From Mesobacillus jeotgali (GTDB taxonomy: Bacteria > Bacillota > Bacilli > Bacillales > Cytobacillaceae), in the NCBI RefSeq assembly GCF_014856545.2, contig NZ_CP109811.1:1358001-1422000 (forward strand): a DNA stretch of 64,000 nucleotides, given 5' to 3'. The notes beneath the pieces were generated by a model. It had not been told where the DNA came from and did no database searches. It saw only the letters and a program-made list of their open reading frames with translations. Position 1 is the stretch's first letter. Each line of letters opens with the position of its first letter. Positions 26,705-35,132 of the stretch are shown piece by piece. A program made the translations under genes and the position numbers.

Positions 26705-27061
26705 TTGCTGCCAATGTTTTTCTGGGCTTTTGTTGTTGGAGGCTTGATCTGTGTATTCGGCCAGCTGATGTTTGATATTGTAAAATTGACACCAGGACAC
26801 ACGATGAGCTTGCTTGTTGTTATTGGGGCTGTCCTTGATGGTTTTGGACTTTATGAGCCCTTGATTGATTTTGCAGGAGCAGGTGCTACGATTCCAATTA
26901 CAAGCTTTGGTAATTCGCTCGTTCACGGTGCTCTTCAGGAAGCAGAGCAGCACGGATTGGTCGGTGTCCTGACAGGTATGTTCGAAATCACGAGTTCAGG
27001 TATTTCGGCTGCTGTGATTTTCGGCTTTATCGGCGCCCTTATCTTTAAGCCAAAAGGCTGA
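26705..27061 (+). CDS. spoVAEB: Stage V sporulation protein AEB
   Basis: A 118-residue membrane protein of the SpoVAEb type, related in sequence to SpoVAC, with three to four helices and the [20 protein letters not shown] signature. It starts with TTG, well placed after AAAGGAGG. It works with SpoVAC and SpoVAD in dipicolinate transport. Confidence 0.93.
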   Translation: MLPMFFWAFVVGGLICVFGQLMFDIVKLTPGHTMSLLVVIGAVLDGFGLYEPLIDFAGAGATIPITSFGNSLVHGALQEAEQHGLVGVLTGMFEITSSGISAAVIFGFIGALIFKPKG

Positions 27062-27085
27062 TTCTGTGTCACAAGGGATGATCAA

Positions 27086-27802
27086 ATGCCTGATATTCTT
27101 AGAACCATTATAAGGTCCATCTTGCTGATTCTAGGCTTATTTATCATTACAAAGCTTCTTGGGAAAAAGCAGTTGTCGAGTTTGTCATTTTTTGAATATA
27201 TCGTTGGAATCACTGTAGGCGATATTGCTGGCACATTAGCGATGGATCCTGATTTGAGCTTGAGGGATGGAATTGCCAGTCTGGTTGTCTGGTCGTTCGT
27301 CCCTTTGGCAATTTCAACGATATCCTTAAGAAGCAGAGCTTTTCGAAAAATAGTTGAGGGGAAATCAACTACCTTCATTGAAAATGGCAATATTCTTGAA
27401 AAGAATATGCGTAAAGAAAAATACAGCATAGATGAGCTGCTGGAGCAACTCCGCAAGAAAAGTGTATTCAAAGTGGCTGATGTGGAGTTTGCTTCGCTTG
27501 ATTCAAATGGAGAATTGAGTGTTTTATTGAAAAAAGCAAAACAGCCTTTGAGATATGAGGATATTGCAATTAAGATCGAAGAAGAGTCTGCCCCTGTGGC
27601 CGTTCTAGTCGATGGAAAATGCATCGATGAAAACTTAAGGCGGATAGGTGTAGAAAGAAGTGCATTGATGGAACAAATCCAGGCTAAAGGATATCAGCCA
27701 GATCAAGTATTTTATGCAGAAATGGATTCTAGAGGAAATCTTAGTGTTGATTTATATGATGAATTTATATCCTGCCAATTCCCGGACTTTGATCATGTTT
27801 AA
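27086..27802 (+). CDS. DUF421 membrane protein (YetF/2Duf-like)
   Basis: A 238-residue protein with three N-terminal transmembrane helices, the conserved LGKKQLSSLSFFEYIVGITVGDIAG segment (quoted in part: FFEYIVGITVGDIAG) and a cytosolic mixed alpha/beta domain. DUF421 proteins of the YetF/2Duf kind are encoded at the end of spoVA-2 type operons and influence spore germination and heat resistance. Unlike 2Duf, no DUF1657 domain is visible here. It lies 25 bp after spoVAEB and is probably in the same operon. Confidence 0.85.
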   Translation: MPDILRTIIRSILLILGLFIITKLLGKKQLSSLSFFEYIVGITVGDIAGTLAMDPDLSLRDGIASLVVWSFVPLAISTISLRSRAFRKIVEGKSTTFIENGNILEKNMRKEKYSIDELLEQLRKKSVFKVADVEFASLDSNGELSVLLKKAKQPLRYEDIAIKIEEESAPVAVLVDGKCIDENLRRIGVERSALMEQIQAKGYQPDQVFYAEMDSRGNLSVDLYDEFISCQFPDFDHV

Positions 27803-27896
27803 TACATGATTTCTGGATGGATGGGGGCTCGCCCATACATATTCGTTAAGCCTTACATATATTGCTATTGAGTAATAAAAAGTGAGGTGAAGAAGA

Positions 27897-28022
27897 ATGG
27901 GCTACGGTTGGTGTGGCGGCGGCTACGGCTACGGAGGCGGCGGCTATTACGGCTCCACTTTCGTATTGATCGTCGTATTGTTCATTTTGTTGATTATTGT
28001 AGGAGCAAGCTTCTACAACTAA
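27897..28022 (+). CDS. yjcZ: YjcZ-family sporulation small membrane protein
   Basis: A 41-residue protein. A glycine/tyrosine-rich head ([19 protein letters not shown]) is followed by one hydrophobic helix ([20 protein letters not shown]). This is the typical YjcZ layout. A GAGGTGAAG site precedes the ATG, and a terminator follows. It is a short gene of the mother cell or spore membrane; its role is unknown. Confidence 0.9.
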   Translation: MGYGWCGGGYGYGGGGYYGSTFVLIVVLFILLIIVGASFYN

Positions 28023-28034
28023 AGGTAAAGAAGG

Positions 28035-28066
28035 AAAAGCTGTTCCAATTGGAGCAGCTTTTTCTG
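28035..28066 (+). terminator. Terminator after yjcZ
   Basis: Stem AAAAGCTGTTCC / GGAGCAGCTTTT with one G-T pair, followed by T. Confidence 0.85.
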
Positions 28067-28157
28067 CATAGACTAATGATGATTTTAATGGGCTCTCTTT
28101 CACCATTTTTAGCTTCCTTCATACAATAGAGTAGTTAAAGAAGGAGGCGTGATTTAT

Positions 28158-28412
28158 ATGGATAATAATTTCTTCAAGAATATAGAAAAAAAGACTGGCG
28201 TTAATATGAATGATGTATTTGAGTTAGCGAATTCATTACAAAATGCGAACTTTAAGGATGAGCAAACTGTAAGAGGCGTTATTCGCCGTGTTTCAAAAAT
28301 GGCTAACAAGCCAGTAAATAAAGAAATGGAAGACAAGATTGTAGAATCCATTGTCAAGGATGGAAAGCAGCTTGACTTTGGCCAGATCTCCAAAATGATC
28401 AACAAGAAGTAA
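28158..28412 (+). CDS. spoVIF: Stage VI sporulation protein F
   Basis: An 84-residue SpoVIF (YjcC). The sequence NIEKKTGVNMNDVFELANS and the C-terminal QLDFGQISKMINKK match the family, which is needed for assembly of spore coat proteins and acts with GerE. The ATG at 28158 is ten bases after AAGGAGG; a GTG nine bases upstream is too close to the site. It is followed by a strong terminator shared with yjcD. Confidence 0.9.
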   Translation: MDNNFFKNIEKKTGVNMNDVFELANSLQNANFKDEQTVRGVIRRVSKMANKPVNKEMEDKIVESIVKDGKQLDFGQISKMINKK

Positions 28413-28420
28413 TTCTTGAA

Positions 28421-28470
28421 TGCCAAATCAGGACCTGAGTTATATTCCCAGGTCCTGATTTGGCATTTTT
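28421..28470. terminator. Bidirectional terminator between spoVIF and yjcD
   Basis: Perfect 17-bp stem TGCCAAATCAGGACCTG / CAGGTCCTGATTTGGCA with T runs on both sides. It overlaps the last codons of the convergent yjcD gene. Confidence 0.9.
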
Positions 28471-30758
28471 CTTTTTAAATTGGATAAAAAACGGGAAGGA
28501 TTAGCTTTCCTGCCTCGCCTTCTTTGTGGCACAGAAATGAACAAGTTCTTTTCTGCTCTAGTCACAGCTACATAAAGTAGACGGCGTTCTTCCTCGAGAG
28601 GCTGCAAGTCCCCATTACGATAGGCATCCAAAGCGTAATCATGAGGGATGCTTCCGTCTACTGTACCGATGATATAAACATTGCCATATTCAAGTCCCTT
28701 GGCTCGATGAATGGTACTGAGGGTGATGGCGTCAGTCATATTCCTGCTGCTTCGCTTTATTTCTGCGTTCATGGCTGTCATATGGTCAGCATGCTCAAGG
28801 AAATCTCCGACAGTTTTAAAATTTCGCGCAGCTACTTTTAAATCCCGAATGTCGTCAGAGCCCTTTTCAAGCTGGTTGCCTTCATTTCCGCGCTTTTTGA
28901 TAAAGTCCTGATAACCAAGGTCCTTTTCGACTATATCGATTGCCGATACCGGCGACAGGGAAGACAAAGAGCGTACAATCGGTATGAGTCTTTTCAGCTT
29001 TTGTTCCTGGAAGGCAAATCCGGTTTTCACAGTGGTAAGTGCTTCAAGCATGGAACAATCGTTCAGGATGCTATTAGCTTGTAAATCACGGAAAACCGAC
29101 TGCTTTAAAAAGAGAGATGGCAAAATATTTTTAATTGCATCAGGATCGTCAGGATTCATACTTAGACGCAAAAATGACAGCATTCCTTTTACCATGAATC
29201 GCTCGTAAAAGGATTCTATGTCCTGATCAAGGCGGAATGGCAAGCTGGAATTCGCGAGTCTCTCGAATATTGCGCGGCTGGCAGCATTCGTCCTGAACAG
29301 GATGGCGAAATCACCTGGGCGTTCCTCCTGTTCGATCCGCTCTTTTATATCTGTCAGGATCATCGTTGCCTCTTCTTCTTCATCATAAGGATGGAAGATG
29401 ACTGGCGGACACTCACCGGAAAATTGGGCTCTCATTTCTTTTTCATGGCGTGTGAGATTCGCGGAAATTAAAGTGTTGGCTGTCTCAACAATCTCATGCG
29501 GCGAGCGGTAATTTTGGTTTAATATGATTAGTTTAGTGTGTTGAAAATCTGTCTTAAACTTGGACAGGTAGGCAGGATCACTGCCTCGGAATGAATAGAT
29601 AGACTGATCATCATCGCCAACAGCGCAAACATTCCCATGCTTTTCAGACAGCATTTTCATGAGTTCATATTGAACTTTATTGATATCCTGAAACTCATCG
29701 ATTAAAAAATAGTGAAAACGATTTTGGTAGTTTTCCAGTATTGCAGGATTTTCCTTAAAAAGCGTATAACAGCCGAGAAGCATGTCATCAAAATCGAATA
29801 GTTTCTGCCTGTCTTTAGCAGCTTCATAGTCTTTATACAGCAAAGCCACCTTTTCTTCCCAAGGGGATTCAGGCTTAACTTCACCAGGCATGATCATCGT
29901 ATTTTTCCATAAACCGATTTGCTGGAGAGCCAGGTCATAGGCGAACTCTTTTTCGTCAAGCTGGAGCTTTCGGCCAGCCTCTTTCAAAATCTGTTCCCGC
30001 TGCCATTCCTTTTTCATAAGCTTGTCAGATGACCATGTTTCACGTTCGTGAAAACAAAGGATTCGGTAGAAGATGCTATGGAAGGTGCCAGCAATCAGCT
30101 GGTTGACCTTAGCGGGAGACATGCCCGGGTATAGGGCAATCCGCTTCTTCATCTCAGCCGCAGCCTTCGCTGTGAAGGTAACAAGCATGACAGAACCAGG
30201 ATCAATGTTCTTCTCTTCAATCATGAAGGCTGTTCTCGCGGTCAGTACTCTCGTCTTGCCACTCCCAGCTCCTGCTAGAATCAATAATGGTCCCTCTGTA
30301 GAAACAACAGCTTTTTCCTGGTTGCCATCAAAATGGATCCCAGCTTCTTTAAGTTGTCTTAAATAGTTTAGCTTTACCCCTGGCTTAGCCGGCGGGAGCG
30401 GATTAAATGGTGAAGGAATCTTTACTTCGCGAGGAAAAACGAACTTTTCCTCTGTTTCAGCTTCAGCCGTAATGGAACGGGACTTTGGGATTCGGAATCC
30501 ATTTCGTTCGATATATTCTGCTTTCTCGGACGGCTGGACTGAAAGGGGGGATTCACGTTGTTCATTGCAATCTTCTTTTGAGGAAAGATGATGGTAGAAA
30601 CGTGGCTTGTCCTTGATGCCGAGGTAAAAACGTACCGGACCTCCGCATACAGAACAGGTAAGCATTCCTTTTTTTCCATCATCATATAGCTTTTGATAGT
30701 CCTCGCGGTTATATTGATCAAGGCTTATTATCTGATGATTATACTTGGCTGTTTTCAT
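28440..30758 (-). CDS. yjcD: UvrD/Rep-family ATP-dependent helicase YjcD
   Basis: A 772-residue superfamily 1 helicase. A short N-terminal zinc-ribbon-like segment (CSVCGGPVRFYLG, with a second C-x-H cluster) precedes the helicase core. Walker A is ILAGAGSGKTRVLTARTA near residue 170, Walker B/DEAD-type DEFQDINKVQYELM, motif III GDDDQSIYSFRGSDPAYL and the late motifs TIHRAKGLEYGNVY and RLLYVAVTRAEKNLF. It translocates 3'-5' on single-stranded DNA. The ATG at 30758 follows GAGGG; an extension to 30791 has no site. The gene is in the same place as in B. subtilis. Confidence 0.93.
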   Translation of the reverse strand: MKTAKYNHQIISLDQYNREDYQKLYDDGKKGMLTCSVCGGPVRFYLGIKDKPRFYHHLSSKEDCNEQRESPLSVQPSEKAEYIERNGFRIPKSRSITAEAETEEKFVFPREVKIPSPFNPLPPAKPGVKLNYLRQLKEAGIHFDGNQEKAVVSTEGPLLILAGAGSGKTRVLTARTAFMIEEKNIDPGSVMLVTFTAKAAAEMKKRIALYPGMSPAKVNQLIAGTFHSIFYRILCFHERETWSSDKLMKKEWQREQILKEAGRKLQLDEKEFAYDLALQQIGLWKNTMIMPGEVKPESPWEEKVALLYKDYEAAKDRQKLFDFDDMLLGCYTLFKENPAILENYQNRFHYFLIDEFQDINKVQYELMKMLSEKHGNVCAVGDDDQSIYSFRGSDPAYLSKFKTDFQHTKLIILNQNYRSPHEIVETANTLISANLTRHEKEMRAQFSGECPPVIFHPYDEEEEATMILTDIKERIEQEERPGDFAILFRTNAASRAIFERLANSSLPFRLDQDIESFYERFMVKGMLSFLRLSMNPDDPDAIKNILPSLFLKQSVFRDLQANSILNDCSMLEALTTVKTGFAFQEQKLKRLIPIVRSLSSLSPVSAIDIVEKDLGYQDFIKKRGNEGNQLEKGSDDIRDLKVAARNFKTVGDFLEHADHMTAMNAEIKRSSRNMTDAITLSTIHRAKGLEYGNVYIIGTVDGSIPHDYALDAYRNGDLQPLEEERRLLYVAVTRAEKNLFISVPQRRRGRKANPSRFLSNLKRKMPNQDLGI

Positions 30759-30981
30759 GTTTTCCCTCATCTCCGACCAAAAATAGCACAATCTTTATCA
30801 TAGCAGAATATGATTTTTAACAAAAGGTGTTTTGTACACGGTAAATGACTTCGGGAGTTTTTATTATCTTGGCTGATAACAGGAAAATTTTTCTCATTAA
30901 TAGTTTTATACGGTCATAAATAGGGAAAAGGAAAAGAAGAATATAGTGAGAAAAAAATAATAGTACTTGGGGGATATCAAA

Positions 30982-31314
30982 ATGGGATACATTCTTCCAG
31001 TGACAAATTATCAATATATACAATATGCAGAGCGTGAAATAGGAACCGACTATGATCCATTTATGATTCAAAAAGTGAGCAGGGTCCGTAAAGAAGATCT
31101 GGTGGAAAAGGGTCAGGAACAACAAGAGCAAGCCGTTGCACCAATGCAAAAGCGGAAGGGCCAGCAGCCTGTCGCACGTATGCAGCTGGCGGCCTCTGAT
31201 ACAAGCTTCAGTTATACGGATCGGGTTTATAAGAAAAAGGTAAATCCTTTAGTGGTCAGCAAAGCATATGCTGAATTAACCGGAAAAGGAAGGCACTACA
31301 GCGAGTCGATTTAA
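30982..31314 (+). CDS. Hypothetical protein, 110 aa
   Basis: A soluble, hydrophilic 110-residue protein beginning MGYILPVTNYQYIQYAEREI, with a glutamine/basic middle (KGQEQQEQAVAP) and a C-terminal YTDRVYKKKVNPLVV. The ATG at 30982 is nine bases after TTGGGGG; an upstream TTG is in frame. The same type of small protein is found in this region in other Bacillus, but I cannot give it a function. It is divergent from yjcD. Confidence 0.6.
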   Translation: MGYILPVTNYQYIQYAEREIGTDYDPFMIQKVSRVRKEDLVEKGQEQQEQAVAPMQKRKGQQPVARMQLAASDTSFSYTDRVYKKKVNPLVVSKAYAELTGKGRHYSESI

Positions 31315-31402
31315 ACTCAGCTGTTGTGCTTTTTTTGTTGCTTCGGAGATTAACTAGTTGTGGGTAATTAAAATTAATAGTTCTATTCGGAAACAGGGGA
31401 AA

Positions 31403-31437
31403 AAGAAGACTCCACTCTTATTAGAATGGAGTCTTAC
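31403..31437 (-). terminator. Terminator of the yjcH-yjcG-yjcF group
   Basis: Stem AGACTCCA / TGGAGTCT; on the minus strand it is followed by TCTTTTTCC-type T-rich sequence. Confidence 0.75.
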
Positions 31438-31443
31438 TAAGTT

Positions 31444-31869
31444 TTAAATAGATTTTTTCATTGTTTTGTGTGGAATCCCGGCATCCATGAATTCTTCCGA
31501 TACTGTTTCATATCCTAGTCTGGAGTAAAATGGGATAGCATGTGTTTGTGCGTTCAATTTTAAGGTTGATATGCCCTGTGACTTGGCATATTCCTCAATT
31601 TTATTCATGACCGCAACACCGGCACCTGTCTTGCGGTTCTCTTTTAATACGCAAATCCGTTCAACCTTGCCGATTCCATCCAATACACGGAATCTCCCGG
31701 CTCCAGCAGCTTTTCGGTTATCATCATATAACACAAAATGGATAGAGTCGGATTCATATTGATCAATTTCTTCTTCTTCAGGAACATTTTGCTCATGAAT
31801 GAAAACAGTCTTGCGTACTTCGAATGCATCTGCTAATTCTTGTTCGTTGTTGACAATTTTTACTTCCAC
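31444..31869 (-). CDS. yjcF: GNAT-family N-acetyltransferase YjcF
   Basis: A 141-residue GNAT protein of the ElaA/YjcF type. It has FIHEQNVPEEEEIDQYE near the N-terminus, the acetyl-CoA loop VLKENRKTGAGVAVMNK and LNAQTHAIPFYSRLGYETV. Acceptor unknown. It is six bp downstream of yjcG, so it is translated from the same message. Confidence 0.92.
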   Translation of the reverse strand: MEVKIVNNEQELADAFEVRKTVFIHEQNVPEEEEIDQYESDSIHFVLYDDNRKAAGAGRFRVLDGIGKVERICVLKENRKTGAGVAVMNKIEEYAKSQGISTLKLNAQTHAIPFYSRLGYETVSEEFMDAGIPHKTMKKSI

Positions 31870-31875
31870 GTTTTA

Positions 31876-32385
31876 TTATTCCTTTCCAAGCCTGAATGTT
31901 TCATATACTGTCCACGAACCATTATCCAGCTGGTACAGTAAGTGTATTCTGTCGGCTGTATCCTCAAATTGCACTTTTGACATCCTTAATGAACCATATA
32001 CATCGGAATGTTCATCGTCTGACATCTTCTGTCCGATGGTGATATGAGGAACAAAGTTATACTCCTGGTCTCCATCGAATGTGGCATTCAGTTCATTATG
32101 AAGCCTTTCCAAATCTTCTGGTGATTCAACCTTCAAGTAGATTACGTTGTTAACGGGCTTAAAGGAACCAATCTTGGTGACCTTGATATTGACTGGTTTG
32201 AAATTCCTGGCGATTGAATCGAGTTTGTTCGCGATTTCCTTGATTTCTTCCTCCGTTGCTTCAAAAGAAGACTTCAATGTTAAATGAGGAGGGATTAACG
32301 CATAGTGAGGATCATAACGCCTTCTCATTGAATTTGCATAATCCTGAATTTTTTTCGATGGAAAAATGACAATTCCGAATTTCAT
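31876..32385 (-). CDS. yjcG: 2H phosphoesterase / RNA 2',3'-cyclic phosphodiesterase-like YjcG
   Basis: A 169-residue two-histidine phosphoesterase (2'-5' RNA ligase family). Both H-x-T/S-x motifs are present: PPHLTLKS near residue 34 and PHITIGQ near residue 115. The B. subtilis protein has a known 2H fold but an undefined substrate. The ATG at 32385 gives the family start [11 protein letters not shown]. yjcF follows within six bp. Confidence 0.93.
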   Translation of the reverse strand: MKFGIVIFPSKKIQDYANSMRRRYDPHYALIPPHLTLKSSFEATEEEIKEIANKLDSIARNFKPVNIKVTKIGSFKPVNNVIYLKVESPEDLERLHNELNATFDGDQEYNFVPHITIGQKMSDDEHSDVYGSLRMSKVQFEDTADRIHLLYQLDNGSWTVYETFRLGKE

Positions 32386-32493
32386 CTCAGGTACCCCCGT
32401 TTCATTAGTATGGTGCATATCGATTAACTGTATAATATGATTTACCATTCATTATAACAAATATTCTAAATATATAATATAAAGATGCATACA

Positions 32494-33216
32494 TTATGAA
32501 AACATATGTCTGATTGCCCTCTTTAGGTCCGGCTGCCAATGCGTCCATGTATGATCCCCGCTGAATTCATCGTAAAAATAGCCAAAGCCTCTTTCCTTGA
32601 ATACTTTCGAAAGCTCTCTGTTCGGTGTCAGAAAGTCTTTGTTTTTGGAAGAGGTCTTTACTTCTGTTTCTTGGTCACCAACAGTATGGTAAATCTGGAG
32701 CAATTCTGGTTTGTCAAAACCCTTGACAGCCGCAGCTACATCCTCATTTACATACGGTGACTGAAGCAATGCCTTCCCAAATGTGTGAGGATACTGGAGA
32801 GCTGCAAGCAGTGAAACTGTGGCTGCGAGTGAATCACCAATCAGTGCGCGGCCCATTCCCATTTGATAGGTAGGATATTGTTCATCCAGGTATGGTACGA
32901 GCTCATGAGCGAGAAAACGGATATAAGCTTGATGCTGCTCACCTTTTGGATGATACTTGCGCCTTCTGTCCTCGACTGATTCATATGGGATTCCCACAAT
33001 GATGACGTTTTCAATTTCCTTTTTGCCAAGAAGTTCGTCCGCAACTCTTCCAATCCGTCCTAACTGGAAATAATCGCGTCCGTCTTGTGCTATCAGTAAT
33101 GAATATTTATATAATGGAGAATAGTTGGCAGGCAAGTATACGAGCATGCTCACTTCTTCTCCCAGTTCCTTGCTTTGCAGCGTTATCTCTTCGATTTTGC
33201 CCATTGGAAAACCCAT
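32494..33216 (-). CDS. yjcH: Esterase-like alpha/beta hydrolase YjcH
   Basis: A 240-residue esterase of the enterochelin esterase/esterase D family. The nucleophile elbow is GDSLAATVSL, with an oxyanion region LIAQDGRDYF and a C-terminal DHTWTHWQ likely carrying the catalytic histidine. The start at 33216 is seven bases after GGAGG. Substrate unknown. Upstream of yjcG and probably in the same transcript. Confidence 0.9.
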   Translation of the reverse strand: MGFPMGKIEEITLQSKELGEEVSMLVYLPANYSPLYKYSLLIAQDGRDYFQLGRIGRVADELLGKKEIENVIIVGIPYESVEDRRRKYHPKGEQHQAYIRFLAHELVPYLDEQYPTYQMGMGRALIGDSLAATVSLLAALQYPHTFGKALLQSPYVNEDVAAAVKGFDKPELLQIYHTVGDQETEVKTSSKNKDFLTPNRELSKVFKERGFGYFYDEFSGDHTWTHWQPDLKRAIRHMFS

Positions 33217-33410
33217 TCATTTACCTCCAAATCAATGTGATCTTGTATTCCGACACCATGATTTTAGCATATGTATTTTAAAAAAGCTTTTATGGAAATC
33301 TACCTATATCGTGAAAGAAATATAGCAAGCAAGTAACATGTTTGACAATTGTGTGAAGTCTTATGTTAAGATTATGTTGAACAATTCTATTTCTATAAGG
33401 GGGAATTCTG
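33217..33410 (+). promoter_or_regulatory. Divergent promoter region, yjcH and TAXI operon
   Basis: 194 bp. TTGACA at about 33341-33346 followed 17 bases later by TATGTTAAG-type sequence is a plausible promoter for the TRAP operon. Confidence 0.45.
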
Positions 33411-34406
33411 ATGAAAAAAAGAAAGTTTCTTTTGTTCACTGCATTGATGCTGGTTCTTTCAATGGTACTGGCTGCATGTGGCGGCGGCTCTGACGAAGAG
33501 GGCGGCGGAGAAGGTAAATCAGAAGAAAAGCCAAAATACATGAGCATCCTTACTGGCGGTACGGGTGGTACATACTTCCCGTTGGGCGGATCATTTGCCA
33601 AGATCGTATCTGACGCAACTGGGGTTAGCACGAATGCTGAAACAACAGGAGCTTCTGCAGAAAACATGCAGAGCATTAAGGACAATAAAGGTGAAATCGC
33701 CTTCACTCAAACTGACATCGCTTCCTACGCAACAGAAGGTAAGCTAATGTTTGATGGAAATAAAATCGAAAATATTAAAGCAATCGGAACATTGTATCCG
33801 GAAACAATCCAAATCGTTACAACAGCTAAATCAGGTATCAAATCAGTAGAGGATCTTAAAGGCAAAAAAGTCTCTATCGGTGCACCAGGTTCTGGTACGG
33901 CAGCGAATGCAGAGCAAATCCTTGAAGTCCATGGCCTTTCTCTTGATGATATCGAAAAGCAGGACTTGAGCTTTGATGAGTCAGTAAACGGCATTAAAGA
34001 CGGCAACATCGACGCGGCTTTCGTAACAGCTGGAACACCTACAGCTGCTGTTGAAGAGCTATCCGCTACAGAAGATGTTGTAATTGTCCCGGTTGAAGCT
34101 GATAAAGCTGAAGAGTTAATCGAGAAGTATCCTTACTATGCAAAGGAAGTTGTTCCTTCTGGAACATACAAGCTGGATTCTGAAGTGCCGACAGTGGCAG
34201 TTCTTGCAATGCTCGTTGTAAAGGCAGACCTTTCTGAGGATCTTGTATATGACATCACAAAGTCAATATTTGAGAATCTTGATCAGGTAACACATGCGAA
34301 AGCTAAGCAAATCAAACCTGAAAATGCACTTAACGGCGTTGGTATCGAAGTTCACGCTGGTGCCCAGAAGTACTTTGATGAAAAAGGTATCAAAGCAGCT
34401 GAGTAA
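33411..34406 (+). CDS. TAXI-family TRAP transporter solute-binding lipoprotein
   Basis: A 331-residue extracytoplasmic receptor. The signal peptide ends in the lipobox LAAC, then a glycine/glutamate-rich linker and the TAXI core: LTGGTGGTYFPLGGSFAKIV, QTDIASYATEG, KVSIGAPGSGTAANAEQIL. TAXI receptors deliver substrates, often glutamate or dicarboxylates, to the fused TRAP permease; the substrate here is not known. The permease and DUF1850 genes follow. Confidence 0.93.
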   Translation: MKKRKFLLFTALMLVLSMVLAACGGGSDEEGGGEGKSEEKPKYMSILTGGTGGTYFPLGGSFAKIVSDATGVSTNAETTGASAENMQSIKDNKGEIAFTQTDIASYATEGKLMFDGNKIENIKAIGTLYPETIQIVTTAKSGIKSVEDLKGKKVSIGAPGSGTAANAEQILEVHGLSLDDIEKQDLSFDESVNGIKDGNIDAAFVTAGTPTAAVEELSATEDVVIVPVEADKAEELIEKYPYYAKEVVPSGTYKLDSEVPTVAVLAMLVVKADLSEDLVYDITKSIFENLDQVTHAKAKQIKPENALNGVGIEVHAGAQKYFDEKGIKAAE

Positions 34407-34414
34407 TAGTAAGA

Positions 34415-34456
34415 AATTGACCGGACAGTGTCCTTTAGGACATTGCCCGGTCAATT
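34415..34456 (+). terminator. Hairpin after the TAXI receptor gene
   Basis: Nearly perfect 18-bp stem ATTGACCGGACAGTGTCC / GGACATTGCCCGGTCAAT without a long T run. It probably attenuates between receptor and permease genes, raising receptor levels. Confidence 0.7.
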
Positions 34457-34598
34457 CATCTTAAACATAAGGCTTTTCACAAGGAAGGCCAAACGGGTAA
34501 AAACCCAGGCAGGATAGACCGAACTTCCAACCGGTCTATTTTTTACTGCAATAAAGAAAGTACTCCATCGGAGACAATGGACAGGCGAGGCTAGTAAT

Positions 34599-35132
34599 AT
34601 GAAAAGAAACTGGAATAAACCAAAAATCTTCGTACTGTCGGCCCTCATCATTATTTTTATTGTGATTTCAATCAATATCCCATACAAAAAAGCTCTTGTT
34701 TTTCTTACACCTGAAAGTAATGATATACTCTGCTATGTACCGACCAGTGCAGGCGAAACCTTTAAAATAAAGTATAAGCACTCAATACATCTGTCAGATG
34801 TGATTGAAAGCTATAAAGTGACCGAGAGCAATAAAATCAGACAATACGAACTGGAGTATGAAGATTTTGCAATCGGTATGCCATCAGAAACTGTAGATGG
34901 AGAGAGCTTTGAAATGAAGGATGGCAAGTATTATATTACAAATATGGCCAGGGAATTTTCACATTTCGATATGAGGCTTGGCCAGGTCCGGGCAAACCAT
35001 ACCCTGATATATGAAGACGTAACCTACCCATTGTCAAAGGCGATTAAGCCAGGATCACGGGTACGGATAAAGATTGAGGAAATTAGTTTATTAAAGCAAT
35101 TGGAAGGAGTGAATATCCTTGACGACAAATGA
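34599..35132 (+). CDS. DUF1850 protein of the TAXI-TRAP operon
   Basis: A 177-residue protein with one N-terminal membrane anchor (about residues 9-27) and an extracytoplasmic domain containing FKIKYKHSIHLSDVIESYKV, the DUF1850 hallmark. This family is nearly always encoded between the receptor and the fused permease of TAXI transporters, as here. It overlaps the permease start by 14 bp. Its task is not known. Confidence 0.88.
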   Translation: MKRNWNKPKIFVLSALIIIFIVISINIPYKKALVFLTPESNDILCYVPTSAGETFKIKYKHSIHLSDVIESYKVTESNKIRQYELEYEDFAIGMPSETVDGESFEMKDGKYYITNMAREFSHFDMRLGQVRANHTLIYEDVTYPLSKAIKPGSRVRIKIEEISLLKQLEGVNILDDK

